Assembly: GCA_942493035.1 (NCBI GenBank)
Contig: OW818666.1
Coordinates: 4,154,001 to 4,218,000 of the forward strand
Direction: 5' to 3'
DNA from: WRGT01 sp942493035
Lineage (GTDB): Bacteria; Spirochaetota; UBA4802; UBA5550
DNA length: 64,000 nucleotides
Positions 17,251-26,714 of this stretch are shown one piece after another (the first letter of the stretch is position 1; every line of letters begins with the position of its first letter). A model generated the notes under the pieces. It worked only from the letters and a program-made list of their open reading frames with translations, made no database searches and was not told where the DNA came from. A program made the position numbers and the translations under genes.

Positions 17251-18720
17251 TTAAAACTTTAATGTTAAAGAAACTCCAAATGTCGGATTTCCCCTTTCGT
17301 CCAGAGTGAAAAGCGGTGCTGGTATTACATATTCATCAGTAACTTCTCCGCTTGATATATTCTCTTTTTTAAAGATTGAATGAATTATTTCAACTGATTT
17401 TGAAAATGCAAAAATTGAAGCGTAAGTAATACCTCTGTTTTTGTTTGAACTCCCTTTTTTATAGCTGTTGGACGCTTCATCATAATATTCAGGAGTTGAG
17501 AATTCACGCATTGCCATGTATAGTAAAATATTGTTAAGATGAAAATAGAAGTACCCCCATTCTCTGCTCCCTCTGTAGAAAAGGCCTGCACCATTGCTTG
17601 TTAGAGAGAGCAGCGCCGCTGTAGTCGTATTGCCGAGAAGCTGGTTGTTTCCGGTAAAATAGGATGCCTGATGAAGATAGTTGTAATTGTATGAATCTAT
17701 AAAGAGCGGCATCCCTCCTGCAACAAGCATATACCAGGCGAAATAGTTTATTGCTCTATCATCACGGGAGATGTCTTTATGGTCTTTTTTAAGATTTTCC
17801 GGGGTGTTGAGGAATCCTCTCGCTTCAAGATACAGATATGGCGGAGCATTAAGCATCCACAAACCCAGGCCCGCCCAGTCATCGTTCATGTAATATCCCA
17901 GCAGCGGAGATGAAAGGGGCATCGATGCACTTGCAGCAGGGATAACTGCAAGTATAAATAAAGTGTCATAAAATGAGGTTTTACCGAAAACAATTTCATT
18001 TTTCCGTGTTTTATAAAACTCTGCAATACTTGTGCTCTGATCTTTGAACGGGAGAAGTATAAAAAATTCATTATCAGGGATAATTAAATCTGCAGCTGCA
18101 ATAATTCCATCAGCAATATTAACTTCTCCCTGATCTTTTATAATCCCATTTGAATCGGCCGAATAAATTCTGAATTTACCGCTTTTTTTCATGTCATCTG
18201 AGAGAATGTATTTATTCTCAAATTTTTTAATTCGAACAGGAAGCTGAAATATATTTAATGCTCTTGAGATAAATTCAGCGGCATGTTCTTCACTGATAAG
18301 GCTGAATTCTCTTGAATTGATAGAGACATCCATGGGGATGCTTACTTCATATTTATTTATAATTCTTTTGTTATATGGAATTTTAATACCATAAGCTTCA
18401 AGTTTTATCATTATAAATTTTTTATTATCTGTTACGGTGCCGGATATTATAAGATCAATATCTGCATCTTCTGAGAATTTAAGAATACATTTCTCTTCAG
18501 TGCAATTGAATTTAGTTAGTTCGCGGCTTATTATCTCCGGTTCTATAATAGAGAAACTGTTCTTTTTCAGTATTTCGAGTATATGCTTTTCAATAACCAG
18601 TGCAAGGGTTGCAGATCTTTCGGTGTTTGATGAAATGCCTGAAACTCCAGCTAATGGTGCAGAGGAGAGTAGTCCGTATAGATTGAGGAATATTATAATA
18701 AGGAATATTTTATTTTTCAT
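17251..18720 (-). CDS. Exported membrane-associated protein of unknown function
   Basis: 489 aa. The signal peptide is MKNKIFLIIIFLNLYGLLSSA. Residues about 25-150 resemble the TolB-N/CsgG-like sensor fold of secreted lipoproteins (ILEILKKNSFSIIEPEIISRELTKFNC, ADIDLIISGTVTDNK). The second half (from about residue 250) has several hydrophobic stretches (LFILAVIPAASASMPLSSP, YFAWYMLVAGGMPLF) and ends in Phe (FGVSLTLKF), as in spirochaete P13/DUF5683-like membrane proteins. The family is not firmly recognised. It is monocistronic. An envelope role is inferred. Confidence 0.7.
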   Translation of the reverse strand: MKNKIFLIIIFLNLYGLLSSAPLAGVSGISSNTERSATLALVIEKHILEILKKNSFSIIEPEIISRELTKFNCTEEKCILKFSEDADIDLIISGTVTDNKKFIMIKLEAYGIKIPYNKRIINKYEVSIPMDVSINSREFSLISEEHAAEFISRALNIFQLPVRIKKFENKYILSDDMKKSGKFRIYSADSNGIIKDQGEVNIADGIIAAADLIIPDNEFFILLPFKDQSTSIAEFYKTRKNEIVFGKTSFYDTLFILAVIPAASASMPLSSPLLGYYMNDDWAGLGLWMLNAPPYLYLEARGFLNTPENLKKDHKDISRDDRAINYFAWYMLVAGGMPLFIDSYNYNYLHQASYFTGNNQLLGNTTTAALLSLTSNGAGLFYRGSREWGYFYFHLNNILLYMAMREFSTPEYYDEASNSYKKGSSNKNRGITYASIFAFSKSVEIIHSIFKKENISSGEVTDEYVIPAPLFTLDERGNPTFGVSLTLKF

Positions 18721-18779
18721 TAATCCAGTTCTTAATCATCTAAGATTCATTTTATTTTGTTGATTCCGGCGTCATTTGC

Positions 18780-18813
18780 CGGGCATATTATCGTTTTGAG
18801 AAAAATATGCCCG
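18780..18813. terminator. Hairpin downstream of lexA
   Basis: GGGCATATT pairs with AATATGCCC around a loop of about 14 bases. It lies between the lexA 3' end and the start of the next minus-strand gene. It has no clear T run; a terminator role for lexA is tentative. Confidence 0.35.
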
Positions 18814-18874
18814 TATGAATTCTGATGTAATGAGTCTTGAAGATGATATGCGGTATGTCAAATAAAAAAGATAA

Positions 18875-19483
18875 TTACATGTATGTCCTGAATACGGCTG
18901 CAAGTTTACCCATTATAGTTACGTCGGTACATTCAATAGGTTTATATGCGGCATTTCTCGGCATCAGTTTAATTGAGTTGGAGGTTTTCTGCAGTACCTT
19001 AAGGGTTGCCTCATCATCAACAAGCGCTGCTACAATTTCTCCATTCTCTGCAGTATTCTGCTTCTTAATGACTGCAATATCGCCATCGAAAATTCCCCCT
19101 TCAATCATTGAATCGCCTCGGACTGTCAGAGCAAAGTATTCGCCGCGGCTGAACATCTCCTCTGGAAATGAAAGATAATCTTCAATGTTCTCCTCTGCAA
19201 GTATGGGTGTACCTGCTGCAATTCTCCCTAGAAGCGGTATACTGATCCCGGTACTTTTAATTACGATTTCGTCGTCAATAATAACTATTGCGCGTGATTT
19301 GTTGTGCTCTGTTTTAATGAATCCTTTCTTTTCAATGGCTTTCATATGGTCATATGCGCCCTTTACAGTTATACCGAATTTATCCCCGATCTCCCGAACA
19401 GTTGGAGGGAATCCTGAATCGATAATAGATTCTTTGATAAAATTCAGAATGAGCTGCTGTTTATCTGTCAGATCTTTGGCCAT
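18875..19483 (-). CDS. lexA: LexA repressor
   Basis: SOS regulator that cleaves itself when RecA is activated. The start at 19483 (MAKDLTDKQQ) is set by GGAAGG 8 bases upstream; the longer reading from 19525 has no ribosome-binding site. 202 aa: winged-helix DNA-binding domain (residues 1-65, PPTVREIGDKFGITVKGAYD), cleavage site Ala90-Gly91, catalytic Ser125 (VRGDSMIEGG) and Lys162. All processing residues are present. Upstream is a good promoter with an overlapping palindrome, probably an autoregulatory operator. Confidence 0.95.
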   Translation of the reverse strand: MAKDLTDKQQLILNFIKESIIDSGFPPTVREIGDKFGITVKGAYDHMKAIEKKGFIKTEHNKSRAIVIIDDEIVIKSTGISIPLLGRIAAGTPILAEENIEDYLSFPEEMFSRGEYFALTVRGDSMIEGGIFDGDIAVIKKQNTAENGEIVAALVDDEATLKVLQKTSNSIKLMPRNAAYKPIECTDVTIMGKLAAVFRTYM

Positions 19484-19501
19484 ATTATACCTTCCATTAA
19501 A

Positions 19502-19539
19502 GCTAAACATAATATTAGCATACATTTGTTTTATGTCAA
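19502..19539 (-). promoter_or_regulatory. lexA promoter with candidate LexA operator
   Basis: On the minus strand, TTGACA (19534-19539) and TAATAT (19512-19517) are 16 bp apart. GCTAA-N8-TTAGC (19502-19519) is a perfect 5-bp half-site palindrome over the -10 box, where an autorepressor would bind. It is not the E. coli or Bacillus SOS box, so the operator call is inference. Confidence 0.55.
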
Positions 19540-19703
19540 GAGAAAATAAAGAATATTATTGTTTTATTTAGTAACTATTCAAAAACCGGCTGAGAGCAAT
19601 TTTACTGCGTATTTTATTATTTAAAGTATTACTGATAAGTTTTTCTTTACAATAACAAATATTTGTAAAACAATAACATTAATAAATTTGAATGAGGTGT
19701 TTT

Positions 19704-21557
19704 ATGTATAAGCCTGAAAACTTTGATGCTAAAGTAATTGATATGAAAAAATTTACCTCTCTTATCAAACCGGGGAATAAAATATTTCTCACAAGCGGAC
19801 CGGCTATTCCTGCTCTTGCAGCTAAAGAGATTGCTACATCTGAAAATCTTCGAAACTACGATCTTGAGATAATACAACTTTTTTCAACCGGTGATTTTTT
19901 TAATGATGAATCATGTGATATTCAAAATTATAGAAGAAAAACTTTTAGAAGCGGAGAGACAGCTGTTGAAGATGTATGTAATGGTAAAGAGGATTACATC
20001 CCTGCTAATCTTGTTGAGATTCCGTATATTTTTGCTACGAAGGCGATAGAGATAGATATTGCAGTAATAACCACATCTCCGCCAGATAAAAGAGGATTTA
20101 TGAGCCTTGGAGTCGCAATCGATGTTGCAGATACTGTCATAAAAAATGCGGCAATTGTAATTGCAGAGGTGAATCCAAATATGCCGGTCACTTATGGAGA
20201 AACGTCGATTCATATCGATCAGGTGAATCATGTGATCTTAAGCAATGAGACGCTTCTTGAGAGAGAGAGGGTTGCATATGACAGTGTTCAGGATCTAATC
20301 GGCTGGCATGTGGGCAATCTTATTCAGGATGGTTCTACCGTTGTTCTACACGTAGGCAGAATTTTCGATGCTATTGCCGTTCATCTGATGTCAAAGAGGA
20401 ATCTCGGTATTCTTACAAATGTTGTATCTGACTGGATTATAGATCTTGTTGAAGCGGGTGCTGTATCAGTTGATAGAAAGAGAGAGTGGGGCGGGCAGAT
20501 CTCAACCAGCTACTGTTATGGTTCAAGAGAACTTTACGATTATGTAGACCATAATCAGCTTTTCGGTTTCTACCCGATAGCAAAACTTGCGAATCCGCTG
20601 AGTATAAAAAATATTTCAAAACTGATTAGTATTATGAATGTGGAGAAAATAGATATAACAGCTGCAAAGGTTCTGGTTTTTGCCGGTGATGATCTTCTTT
20701 CCGGTTATGAGAGTAAATTTAATTTTGCAGCAGGAACTGCATTTTCAGGAAGCGGCAAAGTGATTTTTGCACTTAAGTCAGTAGGGCAGGATGGAGAGAG
20801 TAACATTGTAATAACACATGACAGAGATAATGATAGAATAAGGTCTACTCTCAGTACAGCAAGATATGTTGTAACTGAGTACGGAGTTGCATCATTATTC
20901 GGTAAGTCCAACAGAGAGAGAGCTCTATCTCTTATTGAGATTGCCCATCCTGACCACAGAGAGGCTCTGTTTAATAAAGCGAAGGAGCTCGGTTATCTAT
21001 ATCCCGATCAGATATACAGATCAATATCTGCGAATTATCCGATCAAAATAGAGACAGTGAAAACATTCAAAGACGGACTTGAACTGAAGATCCGTCCGAT
21101 CAGAGCATCCGATGAGGATATGATGAGGCGTCTGTTCTATAAGTTCTCTGATGAATCGAAATATTACAGATATTTCACTCATGTTAAAGTAATGCCTCAT
21201 AAGAATATGCAGAAGTACCTCAGCGTCGATTACGAAAAGATTATGGCGATAGTTGCTGTATATCAGCAGGGCAATACGGAGAGAATAGTAGCCGAGGCAA
21301 GATATGCGGCTTTCCCAAGTGGAGATGCATATGAGATGGCATTTCTTGTTGATGAGGAGTTTCAAGGTAAAGGGCTTGCTACCTTTCTTGCTAATTTTCT
21401 TATAAAGATTGCAAAGGATAGAGGGATAAAAAAACTCACCGCATCAGTTCTTGCACAGAATCAGAAGATGCTTACTGTTTTTGATAAGCTTACAGTAACT
21501 CCGCAGAAGCATTATGATGGAGAGACCATTGAGCTGGAATTTTATCTGCAGGATTAA
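19704..21557 (+). CDS. Acetyl-CoA hydrolase/transferase fused to a GNAT domain
   Basis: The start at 19704 is chosen because GAGGTG lies 4-5 bases before it; the ATG at 19692 has no site. 617 aa. Residues 1 to about 430 are a CoA-transferase family I enzyme (GGQISTSYCYGS, YVVTEYGVASLFGKSNRERA, IAHPDHREALFNKAKELGYL), which moves CoA between acetate-type acids or hydrolyses acetyl-CoA. Residues about 450-617 are a GNAT acetyltransferase (LKIRPIRASDEDMMRRLFY, FLVDEEFQGKGLATFLANFL). This fusion is known in other bacteria. The substrate is not readable; a link to acetate metabolism or acyl-lysine control is inferred. Confidence 0.88.
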   Translation: MYKPENFDAKVIDMKKFTSLIKPGNKIFLTSGPAIPALAAKEIATSENLRNYDLEIIQLFSTGDFFNDESCDIQNYRRKTFRSGETAVEDVCNGKEDYIPANLVEIPYIFATKAIEIDIAVITTSPPDKRGFMSLGVAIDVADTVIKNAAIVIAEVNPNMPVTYGETSIHIDQVNHVILSNETLLERERVAYDSVQDLIGWHVGNLIQDGSTVVLHVGRIFDAIAVHLMSKRNLGILTNVVSDWIIDLVEAGAVSVDRKREWGGQISTSYCYGSRELYDYVDHNQLFGFYPIAKLANPLSIKNISKLISIMNVEKIDITAAKVLVFAGDDLLSGYESKFNFAAGTAFSGSGKVIFALKSVGQDGESNIVITHDRDNDRIRSTLSTARYVVTEYGVASLFGKSNRERALSLIEIAHPDHREALFNKAKELGYLYPDQIYRSISANYPIKIETVKTFKDGLELKIRPIRASDEDMMRRLFYKFSDESKYYRYFTHVKVMPHKNMQKYLSVDYEKIMAIVAVYQQGNTERIVAEARYAAFPSGDAYEMAFLVDEEFQGKGLATFLANFLIKIAKDRGIKKLTASVLAQNQKMLTVFDKLTVTPQKHYDGETIELEFYLQD

Positions 21558-22915
21558 ACTCCCTGTTTATTTTCTATAAGGAAGTCTATATGAAGTATAG
21601 ACTTCCGGAGAAGATAAAATACAAAAACTGCATTCAGTCCGTCAGAAACAGGCATGGAGATCCATACTCCGTTTAGAGCGAAAATCCGCGGCAGAAACCA
21701 AAGCAGCGGGAGCAGAAACAAAACCTGGCGTGTCAGTGTCATTGTTGTTGCCAGGTATACCTTACCCGTGGACTGGAAATAGTTGCTGGCGACTACCTGA
21801 AAGCCCACTGCCGGCAGCATCAGCATAAAAATTCTCATTGCGGGAACTCCTTTAACAATCAGTTCGCTGTTATTGTTAAACATCAGAATTATCCAGTACG
21901 GGAAGATCTCTCCTATTATAAATGCAATTACTGATAGTATTGTCGCATATTTAACTGTAAGCATTAATGTCTCTTTTACTCTTTCATAATTTCCCGCGCT
22001 GAAATTATATCCAAGGATCGGCTGTGCAGCCATATTGATTGCTATTATCGACATTATAAAGAGTGTTGCCACGCTGTTTATAATCCCCATAACTGCTACA
22101 GAGATATCTCCTCCGTACTTTATCAGCTGGGTGTTGAATACAGCCTGAACCACACTATTGGCAATCTGCATAATAAATGGTGCCATACCGGAAGCAACAA
22201 TTCCTGTTATTATTATTCTGTCCGGGATCATATTGGTGAGATGAAGATGTATTACAGATCGTGTGCCTCTGAAATGAGCGATTACATAAACAGCCAGAAC
22301 AAATTGTGCAATTACAGTTCCGAGCGCTGCCCCCTTTACACCCATACCAAATCCGAATATAAATACTGCATCGAGGACAATATTTATTGAGATGCTCAGG
22401 AGCATGGAATACATTGCGATTTTAGCATTACCCTCGGAACGTATAGACGAGTTCAAGCCGTAACCGGTAATGGCAAAGACGGTTCCTAGAAGTATTATAT
22501 TAAGATAATCGTTAGCATAACCGATGGTTTCGTTTGTAGCTCCGAAAGATTTCAACAGGGGGACTTTAATCGCAAATCCGATTATGGTCAGCAATATCGA
22601 AACTGAAATCATCAGCGTTAGAGCATTGCCGAGTATCTTTTCTGCCTGTTCTCTGTCCGCCTTTCCCAGTGCAATAGATGTCATAATACCGGAGCCGATG
22701 CCGAAGAGCATGCCGAATCCCATGATAATAATCATAATAGGAAATACAACGGTGAGCCCCGACAGTGCTGCGTGACCCACACCCTGTCCTATAAATATGC
22801 GCCCCACTATGTTGTAGAGTGCGCTTGTAATTACAGCAATAAATGCAGGTATATAATAACTTAGAAGAAGGGCTCTTATATCTTTACCTGCAAGATCTTT
22901 TGTCTGTTTTACCAT
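21554..22915 (-). CDS. MATE family efflux transporter
   Basis: 453 aa with about 12 predicted membrane segments in two MatE halves (YYIPAFIAVITSALYNIVGR, GIGSGIMTSIALGKADREQA, and ILGYNFSAGNYERVKETLM in the second half). It exports drugs or metabolites in exchange for Na+ or H+. The length is normal. It converges on the CoA-transferase/GNAT gene with a 4-bp overlap. The ATG follows an AT-rich leader with no other gene. The substrate is unknown. Confidence 0.92.
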   Translation of the reverse strand: MVKQTKDLAGKDIRALLLSYYIPAFIAVITSALYNIVGRIFIGQGVGHAALSGLTVVFPIMIIIMGFGMLFGIGSGIMTSIALGKADREQAEKILGNALTLMISVSILLTIIGFAIKVPLLKSFGATNETIGYANDYLNIILLGTVFAITGYGLNSSIRSEGNAKIAMYSMLLSISINIVLDAVFIFGFGMGVKGAALGTVIAQFVLAVYVIAHFRGTRSVIHLHLTNMIPDRIIITGIVASGMAPFIMQIANSVVQAVFNTQLIKYGGDISVAVMGIINSVATLFIMSIIAINMAAQPILGYNFSAGNYERVKETLMLTVKYATILSVIAFIIGEIFPYWIILMFNNNSELIVKGVPAMRIFMLMLPAVGFQVVASNYFQSTGKVYLATTMTLTRQVLFLLPLLWFLPRIFALNGVWISMPVSDGLNAVFVFYLLRKSILHIDFLIENKQGV

Positions 22916-23200
22916 ATATGCCTTCGGGAGTTAATAGCTTTTATTAAATCAATGGTTAAAACTATGAAGATTTAACTCAAGTAAATAAATCAAACCGTCA
23001 GTTTTTTAATCAGCAGATTCTATTTTGTAATCAGCTTATAAATATGTACATTTTAAAAGCTATATCCGTTATTTTCTTGATTTTTAATGCTCTAAGTACT
23101 GTTATGATTGTAACAGAATCCGGTAATTTCAATCTCTATTCTAAAGACTATTGTGATTACCCGGTTGATAAAAAGATTCAGAAAACTAATGAAAAATACA

Positions 23201-23326
23201 TATCTCCCGCCGAAGGTATCTACTCATAAACAGGTGGCGAAATTGCTCTCCGCCGCGCCTATGGCACGGCGGAGATAAAATACCACTTGTTTTGAACAGT
23301 ACCGCTGAAGGCGGGGGGAGATATAT
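23201..23326. repeat. GC-rich hairpin split by a family 2 element
   Basis: CTCCCGCCGAAGG (left) and CTGAAGGCGGGGGGAG (right) would join into a family-1-like hairpin if the 23217-23301 insert were removed. CCGCCGAAGG (23207-23216) and CCGCTGAAGG (23302-23311) look like a target duplication with one mismatch. The flanking arms typical of a full family 1 element are absent. Confidence 0.55.
23217..23301. mobile_element. Palindromic repeat family 2, copy C
   Basis: 85 bp: arms TACTCATAAACAGGTGG and the complement of TACTGTTCAAAACAAGTGG, core CTCTCCGCCGCGCC-TAT-GGCACGGCGGAGA. It is inserted in a GC-rich hairpin with a near-perfect 10-bp duplication, the best evidence that family 2 is mobile. Confidence 0.65.
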
Positions 23327-23400
23327 ATTTAGATTGATTTTAACTATAATTTTATATGTAGCTAAGTGATTAAAGCCAATTAAAACTAAGGATTAAATAT

Positions 23401-24024
23401 ATGCTAAGTTCAACAATGATTTACAAGGGTGGGATTATTATGATCCCTATTATTCTTGGATCTGTAATAGCTCTTGCAATTGTCATTAACAGAATTAATT
23501 ATTTTCTATCAATCAAAATGGATTTAGATTCATTTATAGATAAAATTCATTCGCTGGTCAGAGCCGATAAAATTGATCAGGCTGTAAGTGAATGTTCTGC
23601 AGTTAAACACCCTCTCGGGAAGGTCTTCCGTGCTGGTCTTGAGAATATTCATAAAGACCGTACCGGTATTGAACGGAGCATGGAGAGATCCGGTACAATG
23701 GAGATTGCGGAGGCCGAGAAGTTTATGCTGCTCCTTGTGATTATAGTTGGTGTAGAGCCTATGCTCGGTTTTCTCGGTACAATTATGGGGCTGATACAGT
23801 CTTTTATGGCATGGGAGAAACTGGCCGGAGCGGTTACAGTCGATTTTCTTGCTGCGGGAATTTATCAGGCTATGATCACTACTGCCGGGGGACTTATTGT
23901 AGCAATACCGTATTATATAATATATCATGTAATGGTGGGCAGAATTAATACCCTTGCAAGGGTTCTCAATCATCAGGGTGAAGAGCTGCTCGACCTGTTA
24001 AAGGATACACGGAAGGTTTCATAA
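23401..24024 (+). CDS. MotA/TolQ/ExbB proton channel family protein
   Basis: 207 aa inner-membrane protein with three hydrophobic segments (IIMIPIILGSVIALAIVINR, LLVIIVGVEPMLGFLGTIMG, ITTAGGLIVAIPYYIIYHVM) and the family motif GFLGTIMGLIQSF. With its partner it forms the proton channel that powers TonB- or Tol-type envelope machines. It ends exactly where the ExbD gene starts. No tonB, tolA or tolB lies in the window, so ExbB and TolQ cannot be told apart. Confidence 0.9.
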   Translation: MLSSTMIYKGGIIMIPIILGSVIALAIVINRINYFLSIKMDLDSFIDKIHSLVRADKIDQAVSECSAVKHPLGKVFRAGLENIHKDRTGIERSMERSGTMEIAEAEKFMLLLVIIVGVEPMLGFLGTIMGLIQSFMAWEKLAGAVTVDFLAAGIYQAMITTAGGLIVAIPYYIIYHVMVGRINTLARVLNHQGEELLDLLKDTRKVS

Positions 24025-24465
24025 ATGAAAATAACTCCTTCAACAAAACTACTTGTATCTCTTGAGTCCGCAGCATTGTCAGATATTATTATGAATCTCT
24101 TTATCTTCTTTTTCATAAGTTTCAGTCTGCTTTATACGTTCAATCAGCATAAGCAGTCAGATATTAAGGTTAATCTCCCGAAGGGGACAACTGATATGGA
24201 TCAGTTTAAAGGTCCTGTAGTTGTAAGTATAACAAAGGATAATATTGTTTATTTTAATTCAGAGAAAATTGAATTAAAAAATCTTACAACTCATCTTGCT
24301 AAAAATCTGGAAAGAACAATGGCTGAAGGGCTTGTTATAAAATCTGATAAAGAGGCATCTGTCGATACTCTGGTGAAAGTTCTTGATACCTCAAAGGCTG
24401 CAGGGATTAACAAACTCGGAATAGCGATAGATGTTCCGAAAAACTCCGGAACTCTTCAGCAGTAA
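24025..24465 (+). CDS. ExbD/TolR biopolymer transport protein
   Basis: 146 aa. It has a short cytoplasmic N-terminus, one membrane helix starting SDIIMNLFIFFFIS with the conserved Asp20 that carries protons, then a periplasmic domain (KGPVVVSITKDNIVYFNSEKI, DTSKAAGINKLGIAI). It starts directly after the ExbB-type gene stop, so translation is probably coupled. The pair is complete, but the energised partner is not encoded nearby. Confidence 0.9.
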   Translation: MKITPSTKLLVSLESAALSDIIMNLFIFFFISFSLLYTFNQHKQSDIKVNLPKGTTDMDQFKGPVVVSITKDNIVYFNSEKIELKNLTTHLAKNLERTMAEGLVIKSDKEASVDTLVKVLDTSKAAGINKLGIAIDVPKNSGTLQQ

Positions 24466-24515
24466 ATTTTTTCCGGTATTTTCAACTTTAGAAGTCTGCA
24501 GATCCGGGAAATCAA

Positions 24516-26693
24516 TTATTTACTGAAAACTCTATCTAGAAATGCAATCATCTCTTCGGAAACCTCTTTCAATTCTTTTCCTCTTACAATCCCATGCCGG
24601 TCAGATTTTATTTTAATAAGTTCCCTGTCGTGTGAACTTATTTTTGAATATATCTCATCGGCGCTTTGAGGATTAACAACCGGATCACCTGTAGCCTGGA
24701 TAATTAGTGCGGGTATATTAATTTTTGAAAGATTCGCTTCTACATGTTTCATCAGCTTGCCGAGTTCATAGGTTCCGTTAATCGGATTTCTCGAATAGTT
24801 TATATCGGGATTTTCCGGAGTATTGGGGACAAACTCCATCTTCCCTTTTCCGATTTTGAATTTTTTCAGTATAGTGTTGAAAAAACTTACGGCTCCGGTA
24901 AGAGATGTTTTTATATCCTGAAGTCTTAATGGTGCGCTGATAGCAACAAGTGCTTTCAGTTTAGGTCCTTTCTGTGAAGCCTGAAGAAGAGCCAGTCCGG
25001 CTCCGGTGGAGAATCCGGCAACTGCAAATTCGCTTACACTGTTTTTCATTACAACATAACCTCTGTTTACAGACTCGTTCCAGTCCTGCCATCTCCGTCC
25101 GGAGAGATCTTCGGGTGTAGTCCCGTGACCGCGAAGCCTTACACCATATACTGAATAACCGGCTCTGTAAAGCTTATCAGCAAGTAATTTTACCTCTTTC
25201 GGAGCAGCCATGTAGCCGTGGATAAGAATTACGCCCTTTGTGTTAAACATGTTATGAAGAAAAAAAGGTTCACCTACAGATTCCGGTTTTGAAACGCCCT
25301 CTCTAAAATAATTATTATAATCCTCCTGAAATAGTTTCTGATCAAGTTTCAGGAACGTATCTCTTATTTTTATTTTTACAAGCCATGGAGTCATGAACAT
25401 AATACGCCGGAGCATTGTAGTGAGTTCAGTTAAAGGCTCTATCTCGTTCTTAAGAACTTCAATGAAGTTGTCTTTCCGTACAATATGGAAGTTGTATAAC
25501 AGGGCGAATTTACCCATATTTTTTATTATTTTGTCACCTTTGATTTCGACAAGATTATTTTTAACAGCCTCTTCCATGAAGCTGTCATATTTTTCATGGA
25601 AGACATCTGATCCGATATTGTCATGCCGCTTTATCAAAGTGGAATGGAAGGAATACTTTTTAAATTTTTTGATTCTCTCCATTGCAAGAGATGCCCTGTT
25701 TTTGAAGTCATAATCACTAATGGAATTTTTAGGATAGTTCGCAAGAATATATGCAAAAATATGATCATGATTTACTGTGGTCATTCCGTAAATGGAATCC
25801 ATATAATCCTGCATAACTTTAATGCTGAGTTTATTTATATAATCACTGTCGCCAATCTCTCCGAAGCATGTCTCCTGTCTGCATGAAAAAATATTTTTGA
25901 TTATAGATGTTTTGCTTACATAATCCGACATCTTCAACGCTTTGCCGAAGTTAATATCGATGTCCACACCTTTGGTCAGCATTGTCCCTTCGATTTCGAG
26001 CTCCTCAGCGACCCGTTCGGAAGTCTCTCCGGTAAATTTTTCCACCATTCTCTTGATGAGATTATTCCTTGCTCTGATAGGATAATAAGTAATATTTACG
26101 GGGACTATATATGTTGAGCCTGTAAGTATACTCCCTAAGTCCTCTTTGTTGAAACTATATACATCCTTGATTATTTCAATATCCTCGAATCTTTTTTTCT
26201 CGTAGAGTTTTTTTATAATCTGTCTGTAGATTTCAACATGGATTGCAATTTTAGCTGCACCGGTATGCGGCGGCCGTCTTATTCCTGTATTGTAAATGAG
26301 AAATTTCCCTTTTTCTATAAGTTTTTTATCCTTGATCATCTGACCTTCAGGGAATATAATTACGTTCATTTTCCCTGTTAGAAGAGCATTGGCCAGAATT
26401 TTGTCTCTGTTGGGATCTTTTGTAGAAACGGCACCCATTTTGTGAAGTATAGATTCAAGTTTTCCTTTAAAAAAAGATGAATCAGCAAGGGATAGAGAAT
26501 GCTGCTTTGTATATTTATGGATTACATACGGCAGGAAAGCCGTTTCCATTCTTGTGAAATGATTTACTGCAAAAAGCACATGGCTTGCCGGAATATTCTC
26601 TACTCCATGGACGCGTATGTCAGCCTCCGATGCCTTGAAAACAGCATCAAGTGTAAGCTTCGCAGCACTCAGCATAAAATTAGAAAGCGGCAT
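24516..26693 (-). CDS. PlsC-type acyltransferase fused to an alpha/beta hydrolase
   Basis: 725 aa from the ATG at 26693, set by GGAGG 6 bases upstream; a TTG two codons earlier overlaps that site. The N-terminus is an LPLAT acyltransferase with NHFTRME (His45, Glu50) and FPEG (114-117). A middle region of about 200 aa is unassigned. The C-terminal alpha/beta hydrolase has VILIHGYMAAPKEV, nucleophile Ser562 in GFSTGA, Asp670 (ATGDPV) and His700 (SDRHG). Both catalytic sets look intact, suggesting acyl transfer and removal on lipids by one protein. It lies 21 bp after the Nudix gene. Confidence 0.85.
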   Translation of the reverse strand: MPLSNFMLSAAKLTLDAVFKASEADIRVHGVENIPASHVLFAVNHFTRMETAFLPYVIHKYTKQHSLSLADSSFFKGKLESILHKMGAVSTKDPNRDKILANALLTGKMNVIIFPEGQMIKDKKLIEKGKFLIYNTGIRRPPHTGAAKIAIHVEIYRQIIKKLYEKKRFEDIEIIKDVYSFNKEDLGSILTGSTYIVPVNITYYPIRARNNLIKRMVEKFTGETSERVAEELEIEGTMLTKGVDIDINFGKALKMSDYVSKTSIIKNIFSCRQETCFGEIGDSDYINKLSIKVMQDYMDSIYGMTTVNHDHIFAYILANYPKNSISDYDFKNRASLAMERIKKFKKYSFHSTLIKRHDNIGSDVFHEKYDSFMEEAVKNNLVEIKGDKIIKNMGKFALLYNFHIVRKDNFIEVLKNEIEPLTELTTMLRRIMFMTPWLVKIKIRDTFLKLDQKLFQEDYNNYFREGVSKPESVGEPFFLHNMFNTKGVILIHGYMAAPKEVKLLADKLYRAGYSVYGVRLRGHGTTPEDLSGRRWQDWNESVNRGYVVMKNSVSEFAVAGFSTGAGLALLQASQKGPKLKALVAISAPLRLQDIKTSLTGAVSFFNTILKKFKIGKGKMEFVPNTPENPDINYSRNPINGTYELGKLMKHVEANLSKINIPALIIQATGDPVVNPQSADEIYSKISSHDRELIKIKSDRHGIVRGKELKEVSEEMIAFLDRVFSK

Positions 26694-26714
26694 GTGCAAC
26701 CTCCATGTATTATA

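Noticed and set aside
17231..17262. GGAGG followed by ATG
   Set aside because: The frame has only six codons before TAA; at most a remnant.
23044..23229. 61-codon open frame
   Set aside because: No ribosome-binding site, and its 3' end runs into palindromic repeat DNA.
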